Source: Rhyacophila brunnea
Taxonomy: Eukaryota > Arthropoda > Insecta > Trichoptera > Rhyacophilidae
Assembly: GCA_022495005.1 (NCBI GenBank)
Contig: JAGYXB010001571.1
Location: 496,001 to 560,000 of the forward strand
DNA length: 64,000 nucleotides
Direction of reading: 5' to 3'
Position 1 is the stretch's first letter, and every line of letters begins with the position of its first letter. Of the stretch, positions 33,943-45,480 are shown piece by piece. The position numbers and the translations under genes are program-made. The notes under the pieces were generated by a model. The model was not told the origin of the DNA and did no database searches. It saw only the letters and a program-made list of their open reading frames with translations.

Positions 33943-33974
33943 ATGTCTTTTGAACACGACGAGCTACGTGACGA
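33943..33974 (+). CDS. Small acidic protein, exon 1
   Basis: The ATG at 33943 has a purine at -3 and an in-frame TAA just upstream (33928), so the start is clear. Ten codons plus two bases (MSFEHDELRD) reach a perfect donor GTAAGT at 33975. Without splicing the frame stops at once. Spliced to 35899-35998, the product is a 43-residue, strongly acidic, non-membrane protein with no signal peptide. I do not recognise it. An AATAAA lies 88 bases after the stop. Evidence for a real gene is the donor, the phase-compatible acceptor, the GC-rich exon 2 and the poly(A) signal. It could also be part of a longer alternatively spliced gene. Confidence 0.6.
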
Positions 33975-34394
33975 GTAAGTAGTTATTTTTTCCTTAAGTA
34001 ATTCGCCAAAATATTCTTTTAACCTAATAATAATACATTAGTTTTCGCAGTGTACTAGGTTCTAAGTTTACGTAACTAAATTCTAATAGCACTGAACTTC
34101 TGTTCGGTTCACAATCTAACAAGCTTATACCTGAATGAATTGGTAACTGATCAACTCTTAATGAAGTTGTTCATTATGTACATAATATAATATCTACTTA
34201 ATATATCAGGCATATATTAATTATTTATTATCATACTATTCCTCAATACAGACTTATATTAAAAAAATGTTTAATAAACCATCAGATATTATCTATCTAC
34301 GCACTTGACGGATAAAACCCCACGATATTTGTAAAAAAAGATTTTCTAATATTATGTAACATATTATATTTTTTATAACTAACGCATCAGCTTG

Positions 34395-34460
34395 TAATGG
34401 GTCCCAGGTTCGAATCCTGAGCCTGGAAAATACACATTATTGTTTTGGTAAATGTGCCGC
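34395..34460 (+). mobile_element. SINE S2 head fragment (B box)
   Basis: CAGGTTCGAATCCTGAGCCT is a clean B-box/T-arm region followed by a short piece of the S2 body. The rest of the element is missing. Confidence 0.55.
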
Positions 34461-34492
34461 AGAGGTGGACATGAGATTTCGCAACTTTCTTT

Positions 34493-34560
34493 TTACACCA
34501 AACCAAACCTAACCTAACCTAACATAACCTAACCTAATCTAACCTACCCCAACCTAATAT
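34493..34560 (-). repeat. Degenerate TTAGG-type run
   Basis: About nine imperfect CCTAA units on the plus strand (TTAGG on the minus strand) lie in the intron of the small-protein gene. They are interrupted by CATAACC and CTACCCC variants, so the run is old. Confidence 0.7.
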
Positions 34561-34786
34561 TACCTCATATAAACTTAGTTTGTGATAATGGTGTATCAAA
34601 ATGTATGAAAATTTTCAATTAACGATTATTGGATCGTAAAGCCGATGGGCCGACAGAAAAAGGTATTTATTATAATTGTCTACATGGAATAAACTGTTTT
34701 CGTAAAAAAAAATAATATAAAAGCTCGTGTCCAACTCTGCGGCACAATTACCATTGTTTTTTCAATGAGTGTTTGGAGTTAGAGTA

Positions 34787-35150
34787 CATCGCAATCCAGT
34801 GGGTGCGGGTTCGTGTGCCGCTGGGAGTCATATTTTTTCTAGTAGTAACCTATGTCCTATATGTATATCTTATATAATGTGCACAATATTTATTGTTTAG
34901 TAATTTTAGTGTTGACTCCACAATGGCCGAGCGGCTAATATGTCGGCTTATAATTTCGTGGGTCGTATGTTTGAATCCTAGGTCTGGCAAATATCTACGA
35001 ATATTTTTTTTTCAATGTATGTTTAGAGTATGGGCCTAATAGGTTTAGAAAGTGGTTAACATCCATTTCACGTAAAAAAATCTGTTATAAGCCTCCACTC
35101 TGTGGAGGCCCATATGATGTTCTTAAGATCGGACATGGTCAAAAGAAAAT
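34787..35150 (+). mobile_element. Dimeric tRNA-derived SINE (family S2), copy 2
   Basis: This has the same order as the copy at 29.7-30.2 kb. A first module ends GTGCGGGTTCGTGTGCCGCT, followed by a linker with TATATCTTATATAATG. A second, tRNA-Leu/Ser-like module begins GACTCCACAATGGCCGAGCG (A box) and ends GTTTGAATCCTAGGTCTGGC (B box). The body has GGCCTAATAGG, CCTCCACTCTGTGGAGGCCC and the terminal CTTAAGATCGGACATGGTC. Only one body copy is present. Confidence 0.82.
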
Positions 35151-35898
35151 ATAGTTAACGTATTAATATAAGTATTTTGACATTAATTCAAAAATTTTAG
35201 TTGGTATTCGAAAATATCTTGATTTATACTTCACAAGGTAACTTCATGGTGTCGAATTTGTAATGATTTTTTTTTTATAATATATATTTTAGCACTCGCT
35301 AACTTTCGGTAATGGTTTTTAATGGTAATTTCGTTTCGGTCCCATTTTTATGTATGTCACCACCAGACAAATATTGGTTTATCCTATTTTTTGTATACTT
35401 ATACAATTATAATTGATGAGACCCTTGTATTATTTCGTAAGACAATGTTTTTACGACCCCTTTTCACTTTTAATATATTCAGACTATAATATTGTACCTG
35501 TAATTAATTACTTAAGGTACGAGTATGTATACAACTGACATGTTTTAACGGTGTATTTATATACAAATTTAACTAAATAAACAATAATTATTAATAGTTA
35601 CAAGGAATTGTCCAGGTATACAAATGCATTAAGAAAAGTGTAGGATATTTTTAAATATTGGCAATAACGAGCTTTCTATACAAATTATAAATGTTGTTAA
35701 ATAAAATAGTATCCTTGCCCCTAATTCCGTTAACAGTTGAAAAAAATCGCACGATTAGTATTTTATCGACTGTTACAATTTTTATTTCATGAAAGTATCT
35801 GCCCAAAAATGCATTTTTATATCAACTAGTAAGTAAATGCAAGTAAATAAACGTTAAGACGATACATCAGTGAAACGGCAAATAATTTTCAACTATAG

Positions 35899-35998
35899 GC
35901 GCGACGAAATTTTGGACTCGCTGGCATTCGGAGAGAGAACGTCGAACTGGGAACACGTCAATTTGTTTCATGATGGCGACGGGGGTATTAATTCTTAA
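35899..35998 (+). CDS. Small acidic protein, exon 2 (terminal)
   Basis: The acceptor TTTTCAACTATAG ends at 35898, and the first base completes a Glu codon begun in exon 1. The segment reads RDEILDSLAFGERTSNWEH and then VNLFHDGDGGINS-stop (TAA at 35996-35998). Its base composition is near 50 percent G+C in a background far below that, and codons are mixed, which is what a constrained coding exon looks like. A GT at 35985-35986 could act as an alternative donor and extend the protein into exons I cannot see. Confidence 0.6.
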
Positions 35999-36085
35999 AT
36001 CGTGTAAAGATGACTAAAAACGTTACCCATTTACTTGAAAAAGAAAACATGTCAACGAATATATTAGTATTGTTACTAATAGAAC

Positions 36086-36091
36086 AATAAA
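36086..36091 (+). terminator. Poly(A) signal AATAAA (small acidic protein gene)
   Basis: A canonical AATAAA starts 88 bases after the stop codon at 35998. Confidence 0.5.
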
Positions 36092-36234
36092 CAGAACATT
36101 AAATGGACGCATGTTGAATTTGTATGACAAATTATATTTCGGTCGGCATGCGTCATTTGCACCCGCGACCCGCAATCCGCGCATCGCCTAGCCACGATCT
36201 TTTTAGACCATGCCTCAACTGAGGTATAGCCTTA

Positions 36235-36367
36235 AGCCTCGGTTCAGACACGCGGTCCAATCCACGCGGAGTCAATCTGTATCTCCACCGCGGACAAGGG
36301 TGAACGAATATATAGAAACTAGTACAAATTGACTCCTCGCGGAATCCGCCGTGTCTGAACTGAGGCT
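36235..36367. mobile_element. Hairpin MITE, TA-flanked
   Basis: This 133-bp element has inverted ends AGCCTCGGTTCAGACACG and, reversed, AGCCTCAGTTCAGACACG, with further pairing through GAGTCAATYTGT. TA lies on both sides (36233-36234, 36368-36369). It is GC-rich and non-coding, and lies 3' of the small-protein gene. Confidence 0.8.
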
Positions 36368-36856
36368 TATCCAAATGAAAATTGTCCGCGGGGTAAAGCA
36401 GGGTAACCGAAAAATAAGGAGACGATGTTATTTTGTAGATCTCGTAGGTTTTGTAGGTCACGTAGAACGTATATGGTTATAATAATTAAATTTTGATAAT
36501 AAAACTGAAATTCGTTTACGCAATGCAGTTTCTTGCAACAATTATTCACCCTTCGATACGTAGTGTATAAATAATGGAAATCTGTAAATTAGTTTACACA
36601 GCGTGTTTCGTTATAATAAAGTGATGTAATTCAAATAGAATTTTGCAAAGATGTATGTTTTTCCAGTCAGTTTGGTTAGGTAATCAGTCAGTATGGTAGT
36701 TTCGCAAACCAGTTTGTTAATTTGAATTTTTGATTTTAAGAATCCTGTCATTAAATAGATATGGTCATGACTCATGATTGTCGTTCTTATTACAATGTAT
36801 AATATTGTGCTACATAATATTTTTACTCTATTATCTCTTTTATAAGGTACTGAATA

Positions 36857-37120
36857 CACCGGTGGCAAAGATTGGAGGTAGGCTGGTAGGTCTGACATAA
36901 TTAGTGCACATTAAACTTTATCAGTCAAACGTATTTGTTTTTATTACTACAATGTGTAGATAGGTCATTGTTAGTTTTTGAAATTCAATTAAACCCTGCA
37001 TTAATTAAACCATACATAATTTTAGATATTGTATCCAGAGAAGAATATTTTTTATCGATTATAGTTTGGTTAGGCAGGGCTTAATAAATTAAAAATAAAA
37101 TAACCAACAACATCTCTAAT
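36857..37120 (+). mobile_element. MITE family F3, partial copy
   Basis: It begins CGGTGGCAAAGATTGGAGGT and continues through GTGCACATTAAACTTTATCA and AGTTTTTGAAATTCAATTAA, matching the left arm and centre of the complete F3 at 1218-2234. It loses similarity after the centre. Confidence 0.7.
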
Positions 37121-37767
37121 ATGTACATGAAATTTTATTTATGTAATGTCCCAACATTGAAGCTTGATTTGATATAAATAAAAAGGATTTCAAGTTATAC
37201 ACATTTATATTTTTTATAAAAATCGATGTTTTTTAAAATAGATATAAAAATATTAAAACTATGAATTAGTCAAAAATCGCTTAGGTGATGCTTATAAAAC
37301 TTAATAAAATAAATTTTAATAATAAATATGACCATAAAATATTATGTAATAATAGGGTGCGGTCCGATTCAACAAATTCACATTTTATTACATTTTTTAC
37401 AATTATTGTAAGTTTATCTTTGGCTTAAAATAAAAAATATTTTTCTTTTTAATGTTTTCAGATACATATTTATTAATTAATATAGTTGAAATTGTAAATG
37501 ACCAAAAAAACTCAAATCGCAAGCTTCGCATCTTTCCGCTAGGTGCCTCTTTAAAAACGGCTCAGTAAAGGCTTCACCTTAATCCATAAAGATACAAACT
37601 CATTCACTAGGTTTTTTGATTTCTGTTTTCTAGCTCCTGGCCTGGCTGAAATCCAAAAGGGTTAATAATGTTAACACATCACTTATCTTTACAGTGGAAT
37701 CAGCTTACATTCAAACCAACATTATTATGTGTTTCATTACAAACTTTTTAGACAAGCAATCACAGAT
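37121..37767. other. AT-rich DNA
   Basis: No supported feature. Confidence 0.4.
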
Positions 37768-37965
37768 TTAACTCATGGAGCTTCCCTTTTCATAATAACG
37801 TAATGTTTTCTGAACAGATATAGGTACGACGATACCCAGAGCTATTGTAATACGTGTCATAGCTTCAAGCGACAATAGACCGCCACTTTTCAGAACAAAA
37901 CGTCGCAAGCAGACATTTCTGACTGTCGTATACTGATACCAGCCCAGCGCTCGACGTGAAAACAT
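37768..37965 (-). CDS. Possible 65-residue protein
   Basis: A minus-strand ATG (37965) opens 65 codons: MFSRRALGWYQYTTVRNVCL, then RRFVLKSGGLLSLEAM and a hydrophobic stretch ITIALGIVVPISV near residues 39-51, ending YYEKGSSMS. G+C content is clearly above that of the flanks. The basic N terminus plus one hydrophobic segment recalls small mitochondrial inner-membrane subunits, but I cannot match a family. A competing overlapping frame starts from an ATG slightly upstream. It could be a real single-exon gene, one exon of a larger gene, or a retrocopy fragment. Confidence 0.3.
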   Translation of the reverse strand: MFSRRALGWYQYTTVRNVCLRRFVLKSGGLLSLEAMTRITIALGIVVPISVQKTLRYYEKGSSMS

Positions 37966-38116
37966 TCACAATAAAACGTTATACTCATTTTAATTGTATT
38001 TTTTTTATTCCGAAATTGGGGAAAAAATACAGAGAAACTTTATAAAACTTTTTATACTACAACACGTATTAGTGATTCCAGTACGTCTCTAATATCTATG
38101 GATAAATGGGTAGATC

Positions 38117-38466
38117 CAGTGGCGAAGGTGAATGTAGGCTGTCAAGATCCGATATAAATTGTGCATACCAAACTTTGTCAGTTATACGTATTTGTTTTCA
38201 TTGAACTAAGACTACAGTTTACCGATGTTGTTAGTTAGTTTTTAAATTCAATTAAATCCTGCGAAAACCAAGACATAATAGATAATAGTCAAATAATTCT
38301 CGTCTATCTATAAAATATCTATAATTATGACATTCAATCGTACATAATTTTGGATATTTTATAGATAGCATAATATTGTTATATATTATGACTTGGTTCA
38401 AGCAAGGCCTAATGAATTTAAAAATAACTGACCAACAACATGTGTAATATGTATTCTTATTTCAAC
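38117..38466 (+). mobile_element. MITE family F3, partial copy
   Basis: It begins CAGTGGCGAAGGTGAATGTA, then GGCTGTCAAGATCCGATATA, and retains the palindromic centre around GTCTATCTATAAAATATC. It then runs into the second arm (CCAACAACATGTGTAATATG) before similarity fades near 38466. The right terminus is lost. Confidence 0.75.
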
Positions 38467-40208
38467 CTTTACCATAACCATTACTTACATTATATTATAT
38501 CTTTCTAAAGATATTTCAAGGTACCTGTTTCCTATTTATCGAGTATTCAGAAACTTTAAATTCGGTTCACAAGTCAAAGCAATAATAATGCACTGAATCA
38601 AAATTATGTAAAATTAAATAAAAATATAATAACTTTGTTATTGTGTTAAATAAGACTAATGGTGGATTGTTGGGGAAAATATTGCATTGTCTATGATATT
38701 TATACAGTTGGAAACACTGATCAGAAGAAAACGACGCTCTTTTGATATATTTTCAAATCGGCTTTGTTTTGTTTCGTTTATTATTTGTTTTTCTTCTGCT
38801 GTCAATTTTTTATGTATTAGGTGTATTCAAATGTAAATATCTCACTGTAATAAAAGCATATTTCTGTTTTAAACTATCAATGATGGCCAAAGAAACTGTA
38901 TTATTGTATAACATTGGCGTATTAACGATGACTAAGCTTTGATGCTTTAAATGGGTAAGCAGGTTCGATAATTAAGATGCACCATCCGGTTGTAAATGAA
39001 ATAGCGTTTGAGATGCTGTTTCTTTTTTGTTATTTTCTTCCACGAAATATTTTTTGATGTGAAATATTTATGCAGCTGAAAATATTTAAAAACATAGAAT
39101 ACCTAAGTATATTATACGGGAAACAATTTTAATAATATATCAAATAAAAAACGTCCAGATAATATTATGAAAATGTTATCATAATACCATAATACATGCC
39201 GGAACGATTGCAATAAGTACATTTCGAGCGCTGATTGTTACGAATTGTTAACATCATGTTGTGCACTGAAATTGTTAAACAGGCGTTTTAATCTTTTCTA
39301 TAGATTCTGAGTGTTGTTCTGTGGTATGTAATCCATTTTGTCAACAATTCTGTGATTGACAGCCGAACAAAGGCCACGTAACGCTATTTCGTAACACAAA
39401 TTCATTAATTTTACATCTAAGACATTATCTTCCATTTGACATAGGGATTAGAAGTTTTACAAACAAATCGATTTAGTTTAGGCGCATTGTAAATTCTAAT
39501 CTACCGTATTCTCGCAAAAAAGTAGACTTGTTCGTTTGCATCACCTTTCAAAAATAAAATACATTTTTTTTTATTTTGTAGAGAAATCTTTGGATCATAT
39601 TTCGACCCAATCTTAATTTTCAATAATAATTGATGCTGATTCATACCCCTTGGTTTTCTATTAATATTTTTTAATGTATTAATTATTTTTAGTGCGATAC
39701 GACAATGCGAAATATTTCGTAAAACTGATGATAATACTTGTAGTGAATATGTACTGATGATGATGAACTTTTCAAATTATGATTCAAATATATCTACCTA
39801 CGAATATTAATATATTTTTACTACTCTAATAATTGACATATTATTTTGACTATTTTTCTTACAGTTAAAGTTTAAATATTTATATTATTGTGTATAGCAG
39901 TGACTGAAACTACCTTTTGGATATATGTAAAGTGTAAACATTAACTATTATGACAAGCGAAAAGAATATCAATATACAGAAACTGTATGTATCTACACTA
40001 GAAGGAACATGCGGCAAGTTGATCTGGCATATTATTCTACTTATCCTGAAAACTTCAGAAGAAACAAAATGAAGAAAAAGAAGCAATAAGTATATGAAGT
40101 GAATATTATTTTTGTGTAAGAATATCCTAAATTTTCTTATTTCTTAGGTACCTTCATATAAATATTAGTTATGATTACAGAATATCTAAATATTTAAAGA
40201 CGTCGTTC
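38467..40208. other. AT-rich DNA
   Basis: No supported gene or bounded repeat. Confidence 0.4.
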
Positions 40209-40216
40209 GTTTATAT

Positions 40217-40681
40217 CAGAGGGTTGGAGCGGACCCTTTTTGAGTTTCTCCGCTCCGGGACCTAATACTTGCTCCATCTCCGCTCCAGGGTCTGCTCCAC
40301 TCCGGGTAAAAAGTTTATATATTATGTATACACAATCGGTATTATAATATGTATACACAATGTTAAAAAAATTTAAAATAAGTCGTTTTGAAATAAGGCT
40401 TATTAAATAAGAGACGGCCAGCAAATCGTCTTTCATTATCTGCCTATTTTGTCAAAAAGAAGTGAGGCTATTTACCACTCGGCAGTTTTGCAGTATTTAA
40501 AATAATTAAATGTGTTGCGAATTATCAAATATATTGTTTTCATTGAATTTTAGGATGAAAATTGAATAATAAAAAAACATCCGGAGCAGTAGAGGACTAC
40601 AAAAAACGGTGCTCCAGCTCCGCAACTGCTCAGGGTAAAACCCCATTGCTCCACTGCTCCGAGCTCCGCTCCAATGCTCTG
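40217..40681. mobile_element. hAT-type MITE (family F5)
   Basis: The ends CAGAGGGTTGGAGCGGA and, reversed, CAGAGCATTGGAGCGGA are flanked by a perfect 8-bp duplication GTTTATAT (40209-40216, 40682-40689). Sub-terminal blocks are packed with GGAGC/GCTCC motifs in both orientations. The core is AT-rich and the 465 bp are non-coding. Confidence 0.92.
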
Positions 40682-40689
40682 GTTTATAT

Positions 40690-42849
40690 TAATTCCGGAT
40701 GGATAATAAAATCATTGGCAATCATTGGTTGCATTCTGGCATTCGAATAATGAAAATCGTATTTATCACAATAATATGGTAGCAAAAATCTCCCGAAAAC
40801 AAAACAATTACGCTTTACTCCATAGAATAAATATTTGCAGTGGGGTATCCGAACCTATCAGCGCCTTGAGTGTCATACCTAAAGCCGCCACTGTTATATT
40901 AAAATAATTTTTTCTATGTAAACATTAATTTTAATGATCTGATGGGTCTGGCCACTGGTGTTATAGTAAAGAAATATTAAAGTTAAACTCGAGGAGTTTA
41001 TTTTTATAAACCGGGCGAAGCTCATTTAATATTCATTCCACGCATCGTTTCAGAGCTTGTCATCAAAGTTTTCATGCAAAATTTAAATTCGGGTCTTCGC
41101 TTAATCGAGTTTTAAAAGGCAAGCGATTACAAGTTTTTTTTTGACGCTAAACGAAAAATTTACATAAAACACACATTTACAATAAACACAATTTACAAAA
41201 TACTCGATTTAAATAAAAACACAATATTTCCGCCTTCTCGACCTTCAAATTGTGAAGTAAACGAATCAAAGTGCATTTTATTATTACAACGATTTTTATA
41301 TAGGAACATACTGATAACAAAAACATGAAACGGTGAAAATATAATAGTAAATTAGCACTATTAGAACGCAAATTAAATTGTACAAAATATTAGTTATATT
41401 CTTGAATACGGGTCCATTATAATTACATTTTTAACGTTATTTCAAGCTTATTTTTGAGTAAAATTGTCCGACATGTATTATAATCATTTTTTTAGTATTT
41501 TAGATCTATCAAACTCTCTCGTTTTTTATTCTGTTGAAGCTTGTATGTCATTTATGCTCTAAAATGTTTTTACTTGTTCTACTGATCTCCAATCGTGAAA
41601 TATTGTCAATTTTGATTTGTATGCATATTTCTATTACCTGCATGGTTGAAGGCACTGGTCAAAACTATTTCCTCTTATCTAGCTTATCAACAACTAACAG
41701 CAACGGCTGCGAGGTTAATTATTGAAGTGTTCCTTGGAGACATCGACATTTTTTTATGATTTTATAGGTATAACTTTACTTATAACTCTTGAAAACATCA
41801 ACATAATATACCTAAATAATGGTTATTATTGAAATAAATCGTACTTGTTTTTTACTTGTAGCATTCAATAATGCGAGGCATTTTCCTCAGTTCCTGGAAA
41901 ATAAATATCAGAGCACAAAAGTGTGATATTTGCTATGAATGAATCTACGATGTAAGATTGTGCATGTGTTGTCGCTGAACCCAGGTACGAGCTGCTGGTT
42001 GTGAATCACTGATCTAAACTATTTGTCAAGAGAAACGTGATCTTTCTTTCTGGAATCAGATAAATGATAATATTAATAACAATCTGATTTTGACTTTTAA
42101 TCTGATTGCATCTAAACGAATTGTATACACAACAATAAAACTATTAACTATTGAAGCGTATTTTCACATTTGATTATGATAAGATGATAAGTTTGTCTTT
42201 ATGTTAATCGGTCAATGTTTATTTCGCAAAAAAAACAAATTAGGAGTCAGCGTTTGTTAGATAATTGTTTTTACAAAACGATATCTCCAAAATGTAATAT
42301 TTAATAGTAATGAGTGCTATCGTATAATAAATCAAAAATTACAATCAATAAAAATGTCTCCACTAGTATCTAAATTTTTATCTATATTGAATCACAGACA
42401 CGCCACAATAACAACTTTGATTCTTGTATTCATATTTTACATTGTCATCTAATAATTAATGATTTACAACATTTTTAATATATCGTTACTGTAGTTCTAA
42501 TAAATTTAACGAAAGGTTCCGTTTATTAAGTGTGATTTGATATATAACGAATTTATTATAACGATTGAAAACGTAGTAAATTTTACCATGCTATTGGCAC
42601 AGTCATAGGACGGTTACTTGAAATTGCCTTAAATTCCCTAATTAACTATTTAGAAGGAAACCTTTTTGCATAGAAACACATATATGGTGTTAATATGTTA
42701 AAGCATGCGATTGAAAGATGCAATTTATTATTATTGTGTCAATACTCGACAAATATTTATTCTTAACTCGTCAACTAACCATAATTCAAATGGATGTATT
42801 AATAAATACAAAAAATCGCTAAACATACAATCAATACCATTAATTTGAT
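40690..42849. other. AT-rich DNA
   Basis: No supported gene or bounded mobile element in about 2.1 kb. Confidence 0.4.
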
Positions 42850-43063
42850 CTCGAGCACCATTTGAAAAACGCTATTTTAGAGTATCACACTGTCTTTAAC
42901 CTTAACGGTAGGTAGATGGGGGGGCACCAAAGATCCTGGCCTGTAGTCCCCCTTCAGGATGTGGGGTTTATTTTTTTGTGTATAATATATTGTTTTACGT
43001 GTAGTGTGCCCTGGAATACTGGGAAGACCTTTGGTGTGCCGTCGAAAAGGTTTCAGAGCACTG
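42850..43063 (+). mobile_element. H2 end fragment beside a hAT-like terminus
   Basis: 42850-42970 carries the H2 end block (CACCAAAGATCCTGGCCTG; CCTTCAGGATGTGGGG) without the other terminus. 42995-43063 reads, reversed, CAGTGCTCTGAAACCTTTTC, then GACGGCACACC, the style of end seen in many hAT elements. No partner end or target duplication could be found. Confidence 0.5.
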
Positions 43064-43285
43064 CTTTATGGATCCATCCAGGGTACGGAAAGTAAATCCA
43101 ACATGTACCAATGGAGCATCTGTTAGATAGAGCGCTAGTGGGGCTTCAGATGGGTTCAGAGTTTTCTCTTGTATCCAACTTAGTTGATTCTAGATTGTTA
43201 GCGTACGATACTATGAGAGTATATCCTGCTTGAAGTTATTATTATATTATAGAGTTTAGAGTCTAGATAATATGGTAGATATATT

Positions 43286-43801
43286 CAGTGACGTTCCGTG
43301 GGGGTAGGCAGATTAAGCGTCGCTTGGGAAGGGTAGTTACTCGAAGGGCGGCAAATCGAGGAGAATCTTTAGGTATATAATATAGAAATAGTTACCCAAA
43401 CTTAATAATAACGTAAATATCTTTGTCTAGTTTACTTCCGTTGTCCTTGGATGTCACGTCCTTGATGACCAGCAATGACACGTGCAGATTTGCGAATTAC
43501 AATTATAGGTAGGTACATACTTACCTAATTATGTTATCCAAATATTTTTGCCGGTCACTCGCGAGTTTTGAAAGTTGTCAGGTGAATTTTTAAATGTATC
43601 TGAAACCACTCGCAATACTGTATATTGAAGTAGAGATGGCATTTAAATTAGATTTAGTGGTATATTATATATTGTTAGTAATGTATCCATACAACACATT
43701 TCTTATATATTGGAGTCATGAAAGGTTGATAAAAAATACTGTATAAAAAATGAGCGGCATTTTGGCGCCACCTAGGGGCGGCATTTTGTCTAGGGTCACT
43801 G
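43286..43801 (+). mobile_element. hAT-type MITE family H1, copy D
   Basis: It starts CAGTGACGTTCCGTGGGGGT and ends TCTAGGGTCACTG (three bases lost relative to GACGTCACTG). It has a perfect 8-bp duplication GATATATT (43278-43285, 43802-43809). At 516 bp it preserves the uninterrupted site into which H2 inserted in copy A. Confidence 0.92.
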
Positions 43802-43809
43802 GATATATT

Positions 43810-44619
43810 ATAAAAAAAAACAAGAATTACTAAGTTAGTAATTACAGTACAGTTTAGTTCCTAATAATGGGTGCCGTCATAAAAGGGTGATCTCAGTATC
43901 TCCTATATAAATACTTTAATAACTTTAATTTTCACATTTCTATCGATGTAGGTATAAAATGTTTATTCTGTTTATATTGATAATGATGCTGTTCACGACA
44001 CTGCCATCTGTTGTTACGTCATAAGTTGACGGCCGATATCTGAATAGATTATTATTTATTCAAGTGTTTTATGTAACCATTATCGCATTTCGGTTTTTGC
44101 AAGATATTTATTGATATGGTTTCAATGACCTCACTTGACATTGAATTTTATTTGTCATTCAGCTGAAAGTAATATTATTATCCAAAATCGAAAACTCACC
44201 AGAACACAATGCGGACATTAAAATGTATTAAAATCATATCATTTCAAATTCCAACATAATATTCTGCGAAGGCATTATTCAGTTCGCTGGAGTAGAAAAT
44301 ATCTATTGGCAATTTACAGGGTTAAATTCTAAATCTATCTGTCCAGATTGTAGAATATAAAATTATTGAGTACAAAGAGGATATATTTATAATAATATCT
44401 AAAAGCATTAGAACCCCTTTTCGCTCAGGAATCTGTTTGTATCTACGGTTGGGTTATGTTAATTCGAGTGAGATTATATCACATCGAATTTATCTTCATG
44501 ATTAAATTCATTGTCACGATTTCCAGGACACAAATGCATTTCGTACAATATTTTTTTAATTGAAAAGACGTATATAAATTCCACATTATGATGTCATATA
44601 AATTTGAAAAAATGAGATT
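43810..44619. other. AT-rich DNA
   Basis: No supported feature. Confidence 0.4.
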
Positions 44620-45480
44620 CCTTTTTTTCTTCTCGTGGTGCCGCCTTCTATCGAAGGTTGGCGACCAACTTGCAGAACAGCACTCTATCCTGAGCCAGAA
44701 GATTGCGTAGCCAAACAACCTCCTTCGGCCCACGCCTTTGCTGCCATCAGTGACGTCCCTAGATAAAATGCCGCCCCTAGGCAGCGCCAAAATGCCGCCT
44801 CATTTTTTTTACACACTATTTTATCATCCTTTCATGAGTCAAATATCTAAAAAATGTGTTGTATGGATACATTACTAACAAAATATCAGACTAATTATTC
44901 GCAAATCTGCACGTGTCGTTTCTGGTCACCAAGGACGTCGAAGGGCCAAAGGAAGTATACTAGATATCGCCAGTGAGTTGATTTTTTTAATGGAAAGATA
45001 TTTTCGTTATTACTAAGTTTAGTTAGCTATTTCTATATATTCCAAATGATTTTCCTCGATTTGCCGCCCTTAGGGTAACTGCCGCCCCCAAGCGACGCTC
45101 AATCTGCCTACCCCTACGGGACGTCACTGGCTGCCATCTTCCCCTAAATTATGAGTTGGAAAAAGTTATACTTCTCATTACGGAAAATATGTACCGAATT
45201 ATGCAGCTTTTCTGCGTTTGCTAATAGCTATAAGTTATCTTGTTTTATTGGCTTGTATTAATACCTCCTCATTGGTAATGTGATCAACCCAGATACTCCG
45301 AAACAGCCGCATCTCGAAAACCTCTAAGCTTCTTATTGTACGTTACTTTAACGTTCAGGCGTCGAATTCATATGGGTATGATGTAGCATCTGATTGCCAT
45401 CCTCTATTGCCATGTCTATATTTATTCAAAAGTGCTTCTTAGCATCTCAATCCTGATCTAAATCTCATGGTCTGGGGTCC
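44620..45480 (-). pseudogene. LINE remnant (family 2), split by H1 copy E
   Basis: The minus strand carries the C-terminal part of a LINE polyprotein in broken frames. EVFEMRLFRSIWVDHITNEE lies at about 45249-45324, then KRRKAAYFGTYF. After the inserted MITE comes GRRRLF and finally SWSPTFDRRRHHEKKKR near 44640. The FEMW-R-WVDH-TNEEVL and RK-AYFGH patterns are characteristic of insect LINE ORF2 ends. The 3' end matches the fragment at 700-925. Confidence 0.75.
44748..45129 (-). mobile_element. hAT-type MITE family H1, copy E, inside a LINE
   Basis: This 382-bp copy is inverted, with ends CAGTGACGTCCCTAGATAAA and CCCCTACGGGACGTCACTG. The perfect 8-bp duplication GCTGCCAT (44740-44747, 45130-45137) lies inside the LINE remnant, so the MITE is the younger insertion. 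Confidence 0.95.

Larger units (their letters stand above)
33975..35898 (+). other. Intron of the small acidic protein gene
   Basis: A 1.9 kb GT-AG intron (GTAAGT...AACTATAG). It holds a tRNA-like fragment, a degenerate CCTAA run and a dimeric SINE, each listed separately. Confidence 0.55.
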
